A stretch of DNA of 64,000 bases from contig VWZX01006417.1 in the NCBI GenBank assembly GCA_013399015.1, positions 1,134,520 to 1,198,519 on the forward strand. Reading direction: 5' to 3'. A program made the translations under genes and the position numbers. Under the pieces are notes generated by a model that searched no databases, was not told the origin of the DNA, and saw nothing but the letters and a program-made list of their open reading frames with translations. This document shows positions 50,541-61,531 of this stretch, in pieces; positions within the stretch are counted from its first letter, which is position 1, and each line of letters starts with the position of its first letter. The stretch comes from Galbula dea (lineage: Eukaryota > Chordata > Aves > Piciformes > Galbulidae).

Positions 50541-50580
50541 TATAGATATATATATATATGTCAAAGAATATATATCTATA
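50541..50580. repeat. AT-rich perfect hairpin
   Basis: Perfect 13-bp arms TATAGATATATAT and ATATATATCTATA around a 14-base loop containing GTCAAAGA. Confidence 0.85.
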
Positions 50581-50749
50581 TATATTATCTTTGGAGTTCC
50601 AAGGAGAGAGACAGAGCTGCTGTGCTCTGGGACAATTTTGCCTCCTCTTCTAGCTGCCCTCATTGCAGCCAGAGGAAATGGCAAGGAAAACTTTTGTTTG
50701 AGTTTTTGTTCTCTTTTAAAGTCTTTAAGCAGCAGTGTGGCCAAGGAGG

Positions 50750-51343
50750 CCAGCACCATCCTGGCTTGGATCAGAAGTGGTATAGCTAGTAGAACCAGGG
50801 AGGTGATTGTCCTACTGTACTGGGTACTGGTGAGGCCACACCTTGAATCCTGGGTTCAGTGTTGGGTCCTTCACTACAAGAAGGACATTGAGGCATTGGA
50901 GTGTGGCCAGAGAAGGGCAACCAGGCTGGGGAAGGCTCTGGAGAAGAAGTTTGCTGAGGAGCAGCTGAGGGAACTGGGGTTGCTTAGGCTGAGGAGGCTC
51001 AGGGGAGACCTTAGCTCTCTACAACTACCTGAAAGGAGGTTGGAGTGAGATGGAGGTTGGTCTCTTCTTCTTGGTTCCCAGCGAGAGGACGAGAGGCAAT
51101 GGCCACAGGTTGCACCAAGGGAGGTTTAGATTGGAGATCAGGACCAATTTCTTCCCAGCAAGAGTTGTTAGGCATTGGCCCAGGCTGCCCAGGGCAGTGG
51201 TGGAGTCACCATCCCTGGAGGGCTTCCAAAACCATCTAGCTGTGGTCCTTAGGGCCATGGTTTAGTGGCATGGTGGTGCTAAGTTGATTTTTGGACTTGA
51301 TGCTCTTAGAGGTCTCTTCTAACCTTCAGGATTCTGTGATTTG
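50750..51343 (+). mobile_element. CR1 LINE 3' fragment with ORF2 end
   Basis: The longest copy here, about 590 bp. It includes the end of the reverse-transcriptase ORF; a frame translates to VLVRPHLESWVQCW and ATRLGKALEKK, recognisable CR1 ORF2 C-terminal sequence. The reading is interrupted, so it is dead. The 3' end is GATGCTCTTAGAGGTCTC then GATTCTGTGATT. Confidence 0.94.
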
Positions 51344-52283
51344 GTCACTTCACACCTCAGAGCAGGAGGGCTTAGTGCCAGTGCTGCAGCTTCAGGCTGA
51401 AGTTTTCCTTTCCTGCTTAGCTGCTCACCTTATCTCAAACATAAAACCTCCAAGGAGATTTCTCTGAGCTGTGTTTAACAATTGTGTGCAAGGTCTCTGA
51501 CTGTCTCAGTCTCTGCCATTGCAGGGGGGAGCAGAACATCAACCACTTCCAGCAGGAATCTGCAGCATGAGGGGTGACTTCCAAAGGCAGCCAGATGTCC
51601 CTTTCATAAACCATGGGGGTCATGCTAAAAATCAGTGTAGATGTAACTGGGCTGGTGCTTGCTGGAATGAAAGTTTAGCAATAAGGCAGCTTGTAAGGGT
51701 TAGCTGTTCCTAAATGCTCTACCCATGTCTCATCTTAATAGGTGGTTTAGAAGTAGGTTGTGCTAGCTAGCTGCAGGAATGAGTGGAGCCTAAGTGCTGG
51801 GGACAGCCTAGCCTCTTTGACTTTCAAATTAACCCTAGGAAATGCTCCCCCATGAATATGAAAATTCAGACTCTGGTGCCATGATGAATGCATTCATTTT
51901 TATGTATGACACCACAAAAAATCCAGCCTGTCAAGCTGTGGGCTTTTGGCCAATATCCTTGTGTAAATGTCAAGATAGATGTTCTCCAAACCTGCTGCAA
52001 TATTTCACATAGTAATAGAAGTGTCTGCCTGCACTGACCTCTTCATAGCAGAAGTGGAAACCCAGGCAAAAGCTTGCTAAATGGGACAAACTAAGTGGGC
52101 ATTTTGACAGGAGCAATGAGCTAGAGAGTATGGCAAGGTCATTGTTTGGGCTTGTGTTGAGCCTAGGTAAGTACCAGCTGGAGCAAGCCAGTCTCCTCAG
52201 GAGAGAGAGTCTCCATGGAGGAAACAGAATGTATTCTTGTAGAAGCAGAGGGACACATTTGTATAAAAGCCAGGGAGTGAAGT

Positions 52284-53050
52284 GATTTAGTTAACAAATG
52301 TTAGTATTTCAGTTAAGAAAGTTTTGTATTTCAGTTAACAAAGCTTAGAATTTTAGTTAACAAACTTAGTATTTCAGTTAAAGTTTAGAATTAACAAAGC
52401 TTAGTACTTTAGTGAATAAAGTTTAGTATTTTAGTGAATAAAGTTTAGTATTTTACTTAACAAAGTTTAGTGTTTAGTTAACAAAGCTTACTAGGTGAGT
52501 TAAAAATTTAAGTATGGAAGTTATCAAAGGTTAGTATTTAACAAAGCTTAGTATTTAAGTTAAAGTTTAGTACTTTGTTTCAGAAACTTTGGTATTTTAG
52601 TTAGCAAAGCTTAGTATTTCAGTTAAAGTTTAGCATTTTGGTTATCAAAGTTTAGTATTTTAGTTAACAAGTTTAGTATTTAACAAAGCTTAGTATTTCA
52701 GTTAATAAAGTTTAGTATTTTAGTTAATAAAGTTTAGTATTTTAGTTAAAGTTTAGTATTTTAGTTAAAGTTTAGTATTTTAGTTAACAAAGCTTAGTAT
52801 TTCAGTTAATAAAGTTTAGTATTTTAGTTAATAAAGTTTAGTATTTTAGTTAATAAAGTTTAGTATTTTAGTTAATAAAGTTTAGTATTTTAGTTAAAGT
52901 TTTTAGTATTTTAGTTAAAGTTTTTAGTATTTTAGTTAAAGTTTTTAGTATTTTAGTTAAAGTTTTTAGTATTTTAGTTAAAGTTTTTAGTATTTTACTT
53001 AAAAATGTTTAGTATTTTACTTAAAAATGTTTAGTATTTAAGTTAACAAG
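52284..53050. repeat. TTTAGTATTTTAGTTAA minisatellite
   Basis: About 770 bp of 19-23-bp units such as AGTTTAGTATTTTAGTTAAT and AGTTTTTAGTATTTTAGTTA. The 5' part is degenerate and the 3' part (from about 52.73 kb) nearly uniform, showing where the latest expansion took place. Confidence 0.95.
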
Positions 53051-53921
53051 CTCTTTGAGCTCAGATGCCTTCAGTGCAGACACCTGAACATACCTGAACT
53101 AATTTATGGACACTTGTGCAGTGGGGAGGGAAGCAGAGGCATGGCCAGGACATGGGTCATCCTGCTGCACTGTGTCTGTGTCTCAGACAAGGAGAACCTT
53201 GCCTTAGAAGTTCTCTTTTCATGGTCTCTGAAGGGAGTCAAGGTGACTGACTTAGACACAAATGGCTTCACCCTAGGTTGCAGAATTGAGGTGAGATGAA
53301 CCCTCCTCTTCCCCTGGCTTTAGGAAATGCCAGCTCAAGCACAGAGCATTCCAGAGATCCATTCAGCAACTGGAGCTGGCTGCCAGTTCCCATTGGAGAG
53401 GTGTTTAATGATACCTCAGAAGCAAGTCTTCATTTATTTGGGATTCACTTTGAAGGACTCCATATTCCAATGCTTTCAGGTCAACCTGCCTTTTGAAATG
53501 CTAATCAGATGAAGTTAGCCTTTACCACCAGCAGATATTTGTATATCAAAGAGATTCCTCACACACTTTCTGCCAGTCTGAATCCAGTTTAGATTGCACT
53601 GATGTGTTATTTTTAATGCTGATTCCTAGTAAAACCTTCTCCTCCACGTCATTAATGTTCTAATTATTTTTAGCCTCGTGTTAGTTAGCCATTACCATGC
53701 TCAATACTGCAGAAGGAAGTGGATATTATTCATTCTAGTGCTTCATTACCTCTCTATTTTTATGAACAAGAATCACAAAGCCCCTGTCAGAAATAAAACT
53801 GCCTGTAGTGAGTATGGGAAGGGCTGACAAGGTTTCCCTTCTCCTCCAGCAAGGAGTAGAGCTTCCTGTGGAGGACATGCTGAAGTGCACAAAGCCCACA
53901 CCCTCTTGAAGGATTCTCTAT

Positions 53922-53974
53922 ATCCCTGTTATGGTTTGGATTAATTCTGTTCTAACCCAAACCATAACAATCCC
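53922..53974. mobile_element. 43-bp LTR-end-like palindrome with 5-bp target duplication
   Basis: Perfect 13-bp inverted repeats TGTTATGGTTTGG (53927-53939) and CCAAACCATAACA (53957-53969) enclose 17 bases. Both flanks read ATCCC, a 5-bp target-site duplication. The TG...CA ends and 5-bp duplication fit an LTR-type integration; the body is far too short for an LTR. Confidence 0.75.
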
Positions 53975-54401
53975 TCTGCACCTTTCCTCACCCAGGCCAC
54001 TCCAAACAGACTGCAGAACATCTCACTGGTCAGCAGGTACTGCAGAGCAACCAAGTGTCTCCACTACAGCCCAGGTCCAAGGCACTTGAGTGACAGGGCA
54101 AGAATGGAGAGAACTGGCATTTCTTCCAGCATTTGTCCTTCCCTGCTGATGCAGCTAAATGGCCGAGGTGACCTTCTGCTTGGGAACCTTTGAATGGAAG
54201 TAGCTTTGTGACTGAACAGAACTAGGCTTGGGGGAAGTTGGAAGAGTCTGTTACAGAATAGTGTTTTATTTCTGGATGCATTCCACTGCTGAAGGAATAA
54301 GCCACCAGATCTAGGGATAAGGAACACCAATAGAATGGTTTTAGGTGACCAAAAACATATCTGGAGTAGGTGTCACAGCAGATGCAGGACTGAATCCTCT
54401 G

Positions 54402-54862
54402 ATGGGAAAGTTTGGTGTGGAGCAAAATTGGCCACAAAGATGGTGAAGGCTCTGGAGGGGAAGCCACATGGGGAACAGCTGAAGTCACTTGGTCTGTTCA
54501 GCCTAGAGAAGAGAAGACTGAAGTGAGACCTCATTGCAGTTTAGAACTTCTTCACCAGACAGGGAAGAGGGGCAGGAGCTGATCTCTTCTCTCTGGTGAC
54601 CAGCAACAGGACTCAGGGCAATGGCATGAAGCTGTTGCCAGGGGAGGTTCAGGTGAGATCTTAGGAGAAGGTTCTTCCCCCAGAGAGTGGTGGAGCATTG
54701 GAACAGGCTCCCCAGGGATGGCACCAACTCTCCTGGAATTCCAGAAGCATCTGGCCAATGCTCTTAGACACATGGGGTGACTTTGGGCTTGTCCTGTGCC
54801 TAGACAGGAGTTGGACTGGCTGATCCTTGAGGGCCCCTTCCAACTCAGGCCATTCTGTGGTT
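54402..54862 (+). mobile_element. CR1 LINE 3' fragment
   Basis: Sense copy of the GGCAGGAGCTGATCTCTTCT subfamily, sister of the 30.7 kb copy, with an ORF2-end scrap (GGTGAAGGCTCTGGAGGGG) at its 5' side. It lies about 320 bp before the second FN4 exon. Confidence 0.92.
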
Positions 54863-55178
54863 CATCAGGAAGCTTTATGGTAAAAACTTGTCAACTGTGT
54901 TCACTTCAGTTTTTTTATCCAAGCCTGCATAAACAAGCAGACCCCTACAAGTCCTACACTGACTAAAAACCAGTCTGTAAAGAAGATCAAGTCCTGAATA
55001 GAAACTGATGGCCACAAGTGACTGTGTCTGCTCTGCTTATTGCCCTCCGTTGGGAGCCGCTGATCCTTCTTCAAAGTAACCTGCAGCAACAGGCTCCAGT
55101 TTGTAGCACTCAGCTTAGCAGATCTTCTCCAAACACTGTTGATTTTAGTCTGGAAACATTTGTCTCTTCCCCCCACAG

Positions 55179-55332
55179 GTAATCAGCGAGTTTGAAGCCT
55201 CTCCTGACTCATTTTCCTACAGAATCCCCAACCTGAGCCGGAATCGCCAGTACAGTGTCTGGGTGGTGGCAGTGACTGCTGCAGGAAGAGGCAACAGCAG
55301 TGAAATTATCACTGTGGAACCTCTAGCTAAAG
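55179..55332 (+). CDS. DSCAM: DSCAM exon 11 of window (second half of FN4)
   Basis: Completes FN4: VISEFEASPDSFSYRIPNL, then RNRQYSVWVVAVTAAGRG and SSEIITVEPLAK. Sequons NLS and NSS are visible. It is 154 bp, starting phase 0 after ccccacag and ending phase 1 before gtacagtg, a donor lacking the usual A/G at +3 to +5 strength (GTACAG). It pairs with the previous exon to give one phase-symmetric 288-bp domain unit. Confidence 0.97.
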
Positions 55333-58300
55333 GTACAGTGACAGCACTTTGGGTTTTTTGGGTTTTTTTTAACAGCCATCCAGAGCTTTGCTATGTTAAT
55401 TACCCTGGTCATGGGCACGTGGCTGCTTTTTCTGCCTCATGGCTTACTTGAGTGTGGGATTTTGTCAGGAGTGACTTCAGTTCTCTCCAGAAGTTAGGTG
55501 ACAACTCTCAGCTAATTGCCCAAGCTTTTGCTGGAGTCAGCAGAGAGAGAATGATGTGCTCCTTCAGGGGGGTAATTCATCCCACCTACCTTAGAAAAGG
55601 GAATAAATTGCTTTCTGGAGTCAATTTTTATCTTCTTTTGTTGCATGCAGAGGGTTGGCAGATGATTCCCCTTCCCTTCTGAATGTGTCCTTTATTTTCC
55701 TTGCCACACAAGAGAACTTCTTTATCATTCCTCTGCTTATTAATGTCTCTTGTGTACTCCACAAGTGCTATCCTCTATATAAAATGGTCTCATTAGCATA
55801 TCTAAACTCTGAACAATTGTTCTCCACTTGCATCAGCTTTGAAGTTTGCTGCTTCTATTTCAGAAAGGAAGAAGGGGATGATGTGCCTCAAATCTTGCTT
55901 GTTAGTTATTCTATTTAAAGACACTGCTTGGGCCCATGGATTCTGCCTCACCTGGGCTGTGAGATGGGATGCTTACAACACCTTAGCCTGGAAACAGAGC
56001 CCTAACATTCTAGACAGCAAAGTGAGAAGAGTCCCAGCAGTTCTTAGCCACTACCTAGGGCTTCAGACTGATTGTTTCTCTTTCTTGCCCAAATTGGTGA
56101 GCTCACAGCACTGCTGCTAGGAGCAGTCTATCCCACAGGTCCCCAGGTGGAGGGTAGCATTGCCTAGCAGTTGCAGGAAGGGTCCCTCAGGTTTCTGAAG
56201 GAACTTTCATGGCTGAAGTTTTGACCCTGTGAAATGGCTATTTTTCAGTGTTGCTGTGAAGAGCCTGTTAAACTTCTGTAGGTCACAAGGGAAGATTTTT
56301 TAGCTGGACAGATTGCAATAGGACAAGGAAGCATGGATATAAGCTGAAGGAGGGGAGATTTAGACTGGAAATTAGAAGGAGGTTCTTTAGCCAGAGGGTG
56401 GTGAGGCACTGGAACAGGTTGCCCAGAGAGGCTGTGGCTGCCCCAGCTCTGGCAGTGTTCAAGGCCAGGCTGGATGTGGCCCTGGGCAACCTGATCTAGT
56501 GTGTGGCATCCCTGCCTGTGGCAGAGTGATTGGAACTAGATGATCTTTAAGGTCCCTTCCAACCTGGGCCATTCTGTGATGATTTATCAGTATAAATACA
56601 GGGGGCTCTAGCAAGGTAAAGATGCCTAAGTCAGAACCAGCAGGGAAACCTTTGCTTCCCATACCAATGCTTACAGGTTCTTTTCTGTCAGCTGAGAAGA
56701 GTGACCTTCACTTGCTGCTGCTTTCTGGCATTTTTAGTACAGTCTTTCAGAAGATCCCTTCTCTTTGTAGCTGGACACTGTTAGTGAAGTCACCTGAAGG
56801 GTGTCTGAAAGGCTATGAAAAGCCTGAGGGATCTGACAAACCTGGAGCTTTGCCATTGTTGGGCTTCCTGGAGAAGAACTACATACTTTGGTTTTGGTGT
56901 GACCAAAGCTGAGACCTTCAGAGGTGGCTGAGGAGTGTAAGGGACATCTGTGAAGGAAGACTGTGATAAAACACCTCAGGGAAACAGAGTAATGTTTCAG
57001 TTGTGCTCCTCCTTTTTGGCCAGCTGGTACCTGTGTGTAATTAATGTGTGGTGGTGAAAAGAACAGAAAGGACAAAGAAAAAGGAAAAGAAACAGAAATA
57101 GACATAAAAATAAATGCTCAAATAAGAGCAAAGCCAATTAGACAACAACATGGTGCAATATTAATAGATTGAGGATGCAGGCAAACCTTGGAGGGGTGCA
57201 GAGACCACTGCACATGATGCAGAAGATGATCTCTTTCTCCATGTCCTATGGATCTAAACCAAACCCACAGGAATTATTCAGACAAGATGAATGCAGAACA
57301 ATGCAGAGGTTGCAGGTACCAAGATTCATAACCTCTAGGTCTGAGGAAATGTAAATGGGGTTGCTGTTGGTTTGCCAGACACAGAGAAGGTACAAATTGA
57401 CCCATGTGTACTTAGACTGGACAAGCCTGCCAGGAATTCTACTGCTCCAAAGCTTGTTTAACATCATCCATGATGATAAATAAGTGGACTTCATAATAGC
57501 CTTTATGGAAAGACAAGAGGACTCTCAGGAAAAGGAATGAATTGCTTCAATGCATACAAAAGTCAGTGTGGGCAAGAGTTTATTTTGCAGGATGGTGGAA
57601 TGCATCCAGGCAAGGTTAGAGCCAGCAGTGATACTCCAATAGCAAGTTTGCATTAGATGATGCTCAGGACAAGCCTCTCTCACATGCACTTAGGACTGAA
57701 AAAGAGTGATGAATAATAATCCCTTTGTGGAGGATTGTGATGGACATAAGGATAGAGAGCAATTTTAGGAACTTGGGATGGAGGCAGGTTAGCAATTCTT
57801 GTATCATGTGTGATATTTCTTGGCTGACTGCATCACTGCACCTTCTAGAGAGCTGGGAGAAATTGTTGGTGAGGGCAGTGGCTGCACATTGAAGGAGGGT
57901 GGGCATTGCTAATAGCCTTGAAGACCTTTCTCACCCACCAGTAGGGTTCAGAAGCAGTTACAGCCTGATTTTGCCACAGGTCCCCAGTGCAAAATGGCCT
58001 TGTGAGCCTTTATTGTGAAGTTGGCTTCCTCTTTTTCTTCACTGATTTCACAGTAACTGTCCAAGTAATGATACCATCCTGACAGCTAATGAGAGTTAAC
58101 TTGGAATTGAATTATGTCAACTTAATTATAAGCCCTTTAAAAACACCTTTGAGAACAATGAGGGTGTCTAGATAGGGGTTTGATGTGAAATGGATAGTCT
58201 AATTTCAATGAAAGCTTCATTCAAGCTAACATTTCTTTCTTCACTGACTCCATTTCTCTGAAGAAATAACTATTCTCTGTCATTAACTGACAAAAATAGG

Positions 58301-60514
58301 CAAAAAAAGCCCCCAAAATCCACAAACAGAATAAAAAGCACAGCAAGGAGAGTTCAGTTTGCCCATCAGGAGGTTATATGCCCTTCCCACCTTCAATTTA
58401 CACTTCACTGATGACTTGAAAGTTGTGGGTTTAGCCTGCCAAATAGATCTAAAAGTCAGCAAACCTTGCATGCTCCTTGTTCCTCTGGTTTCCTGATCAT
58501 GACTGATGGGGAATGGCATTTGCCAGCACCATCATCATCCTCTGAGGTGAACTCTCTGACTTGAATGCTGAGTTACCTCTCTTCTTGTTGACTGCCTGAA
58601 CATGAATCTTGAAAGGATTTGCCTCCTAGTCAGTTTTGCTTCCTGTGTTTAATGGTTTTAAAGGTCTAGGGCTCCCATGGTGGTTCATATTCCTCATTGC
58701 TCTGTTTCTTTCATGGTTCATGATGCTGGAATACCACAGGATGCTCTTCTGTGAGAAAGGAACTGAATGAAACTCCTGACCCAGGGTATTCCCTGACAGC
58801 TTCTGGGCTTGGATTAAGCTGAGCTGCAGTGAACTGTCACAGCTCCTCCTCAGTTTCCCTGGACAGTTTGCCTTGAAAATCCAGTTGTGGCCTCTAGGAC
58901 AAAGAATTTCTAGGGCAAAAGAGTTTCTCTCCCTTTCTTACTCCATGACAGTAAGGGTAGGTAATAGGAGTCATCATTTAAACAACAAAAAGAACCATGC
59001 AGAAACCCACATTGGCAGGAAGAAAGTGGATGGTGCTGTGAAGGCAACTCTATCTTCAACTAATGACTGGGCAATTTGCAAACACTGGGAACAGAGACAG
59101 CCCTAATCCAGTGCCATGCCACCTGAAGGAAGGTATTTGGTAGGTCTGTGGGGAGCTTTGAGAACAGAGGTGAACCCTGCAGCTGAATTGTCCAGCTGCT
59201 ACATAAAGCTCTCTTGGCTCAAAAGGGAGAGGTGTGTCAGACTGAAGGTATTTTAGCCTCAGCCATGCCTGGTGACAGTTTCAAACCTGGTTTTCTTTTC
59301 TTTGGGTCCCTATTACCAGTCTCCAAACATCAGGAGAAGTTAAGCTATAATGCAAACAGGAGATAAGAACTGTGATGCTGCTTTACCATCTCTGTTAAAA
59401 GCACTCAGTGTATGAAAGGAATAAAATAATCCCTAGAAAGCTGCCAGGGGAGTATGCTTTTGGAATGTGCACTTCTGAGCCAGGCTCTGATCTTAGCTCT
59501 GGCTTAGGCTTCTTTGAGGTTTGTGTTGCTTCCACACCTGACTGTAAAATGGGACATGCAGGGTATTGAAAACCAGGAACTACAATACCAACCTGGTGCT
59601 GTAGAGAGCTAATATCCATCCTATCCTTCCTTCTACAGGGAAGAATTCCCATTCAATAACTACTAAAAATAAAGGGGTATCACTGCAAGTTTGCTAACCT
59701 GTCATGCTGAAGGCTTCAGCAGGATTCCTGCATTATGGAGGCTTTGTCCTAAAGTGATTGGCAGCAGCTGGAAATAGCTGATTACTTTCAGAACCACTGG
59801 AGAGGCTGGAAAGCCATGGAGAAAAGGATCAATAGTTCATTTTAAATGAGGTGACAGGCTTCATGTTACAGAGGGAGATTTGCATGGAACAGGATTTCAA
59901 GTTTCTAAGCACAGTGGCTGAGAATACACTCCCAGGGGCAGTCCAGATGCTGACAGATGTGCTTTATAGTCACAGCTGCCAGTATCTCTTGCTGCTGTTC
60001 AAGGATGGCCTCAGTACCATTAGGCATCTTCTCCAATGAAAACCTGGCACCAGGTTATGGAATAGAATCCCTAGCTGGTCACTTTAGGGTCACCTGAACT
60101 GTCCACTCCCCCCTGCAGGTGCAGCCTTTTGCTCTGCACCCCCCAACATGGGACACAAGATTTAGCAGTGACTTTGCTCTGCAGACCAACCCTTGGTACT
60201 GACTCTAAGCACTAGGTCTTACCACAGCCAGAAGCAGACACTGTGCCTACATGAAGGTTTGTTTTGCTCAGTACTGTAGCTGTTGTAAGAGCTTTTTTTA
60301 AGGTAGCTGGCTGCTGCAGACAGTTTGGAGAGTAGAATCCCTTGGACATAATTTTACCTCATAATTTCTGCTATGAAAGGTATAAAAATCTTTACAAATT
60401 ATTAATGACTGGGTTTGCTCTTTTTCTCCACAAGAACTCTTCCAGTCCTCCACCTCATCTCTCTTTTAGTTACATGTCTCCCATACACACTCTTTCTTGC
60501 TTTCTCTTCCTCAG
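55333..60514 (+). other. DSCAM: DSCAM intron after exon 11 (5.2 kb)
   Basis: Phase-1 intron between FN4 and Ig10. One CR1 copy lies near 56.3 kb. From 56.6 kb to the acceptor I see no repeat or gene. Confidence 0.8.
56312..56581 (+). mobile_element. CR1 LINE 3' end
   Basis: Sense copy marked by AGCTGAAGGAGGGGAGATTT and GGATGTGGCCCTGGGCAACC, ending GGCCATTCTGTGATGAT. Sister of the 36.9 kb copy. Confidence 0.93.
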
Positions 60515-60632
60515 CTCCTGCCAGGATTTTGACATTCAGTGGCACAGTGACAACTCCCTGGATGAAGGACATTGTCCTCCCTTGCAAAGCTGTGGGAGAC
60601 CCAGCTCCAACAGTCAAATGGATGAAGGATAG
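60515..60632 (+). CDS. DSCAM: DSCAM exon 12 of window (first half of Ig10)
   Basis: Begins Ig10, the Ig domain set between FN4 and FN5, a placement diagnostic of the DSCAM family. It reads APARILTFSGTVTTPW, the first cysteine in IVLPCKAVGDPAP, and the core tryptophan in VKWMKD. It is 118 bp, entering phase 1 after a strong cttcctcag acceptor and ending phase 2 inside a Ser codon before gtaaccag. A CR1 copy begins about 45 bp after the donor. Confidence 0.96.
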
Positions 60633-61367
60633 GTAACCAGCAACTAAATGTATGCCTCAGACAATGAGCCTTTGCCTAAGGAGCTCATCAATGCTGAGCA
60701 ATACTGCAAGGGTGGGGGCAGGAGGATGGGGCCAGGCTTTGGTCAGTGGTGCCCAGGGACAGGACAGGAGGCAACAGGCACAAACTGGAACAGTGGAAGT
60801 TCAATCTGAACCTCAGGAGGAACTTGTTGCCTTGGAGGGTGGTAGAGCCCTGGCCCAGGCTGCCCAGAGAGGTGCTGGAGTCTCTATCTCTGGAGACATT
60901 CCAAAGCCAGCTGGATGTGATCCTGTGCAAGCTGCTGTAGGTGAGGCTGCTGTGGCAGGGGGGTTGGACTGGATGATCTCCAGAGCTCCCTTCCAACCCC
61001 TGACATCCTGTCATTCTGTGACTGATGCAAATACCATTTCTTTTTGTATGGATGGACTTTGTAACCAGGAGCTGCCTTTTCCACTTAATTGGGCACTTCT
61101 ATGAACTATCAGACAGTTACAGAAGGAGTCAATTTCCATTTTTCACTCCCAATTGGAGCCAGAATATTTGGGTTCTTTAAGCAAACAGCAGGCGCTTCCC
61201 AGCAGAAAATACTCCTTTGCTGTCTTCCCTATAGAGAACCCACCCACCCAGCCTTGCCTTTTCTTTCTTTTTGTCCTTAATGACTGAAAAAGGGAAGAAA
61301 TTGTCCAATTCTGAGTAATTTTGATTGTAACTTCTTTAATGTATGCACCTTGTTTCCTGTGAGGTAG
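60633..61367 (+). other. DSCAM: DSCAM intron after exon 12 (735 bp)
   Basis: The shortest intron in the window, phase 2, inside Ig10. Nearly half of it is one CR1 copy, and it ends in a weak acceptor. Confidence 0.85.
60676..61021 (+). mobile_element. CR1 LINE 3' fragment
   Basis: Sense copy of the GGTGGGGGCAGGAGGATGGG subfamily that fills nearly half of the 735-bp intron inside Ig10 and begins about 45 bp after the exon 12 donor. Confidence 0.93.
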
Positions 61368-61531
61368 TAACGGGACACCCAGTCTAGTGATGATTGATGG
61401 GCGAAGAAGCATCTTCAGCAACGGCAGCTTTGTCATCCGTACTGTGAAGGCAGAAGACTCTGGCTATTACAGCTGTGTGGCCAGTAACAACTGGGGATCA
61501 GATGAAATCATCTTGAATTTGCAGGTACAAG
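61368..61531 (+). CDS. DSCAM: DSCAM exon 13 of window (second half of Ig10)
   Basis: Completes Ig10: NGTPSLVMIDGRRSIFSN, the second cysteine in DSGYYSCVASNNWGSD, and the closing EIILNLQVQ. Two sequons (NGT, NGS) are visible. It is 164 bp, entering phase 2 and leaving phase 1 before gtaagact. The acceptor is weak: gtgaggtag interrupts the pyrimidine tract with purines. The final CAG-GTACAAG could itself serve as a donor 7 nt earlier, but the remembered protein keeps the VQ encoded here, so the later donor is chosen. FN5 would follow and is not in the window. Confidence 0.95.

Larger units (their letters stand above)
45304..55178 (+). other. DSCAM: DSCAM intron after exon 10 (9.9 kb)
   Basis: Phase-0 intron inside FN4 and the most repeat-structured intron here: five CR1 copies, a purine-only array, an AT hairpin, a TTTAGT array and a 43-bp LTR-end-like palindrome. 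No coding frame is credible. Confidence 0.85.

Noticed and set aside
50638..51048. 136-residue frame that could be called a gene
   Set aside because: It is the tail of CR1 ORF2, 5'-truncated and without a functional reading frame.
52284..53050. CRISPR-like or regularly spaced array
   Set aside because: Units are contiguous and lack unique spacers; it is a vertebrate minisatellite.
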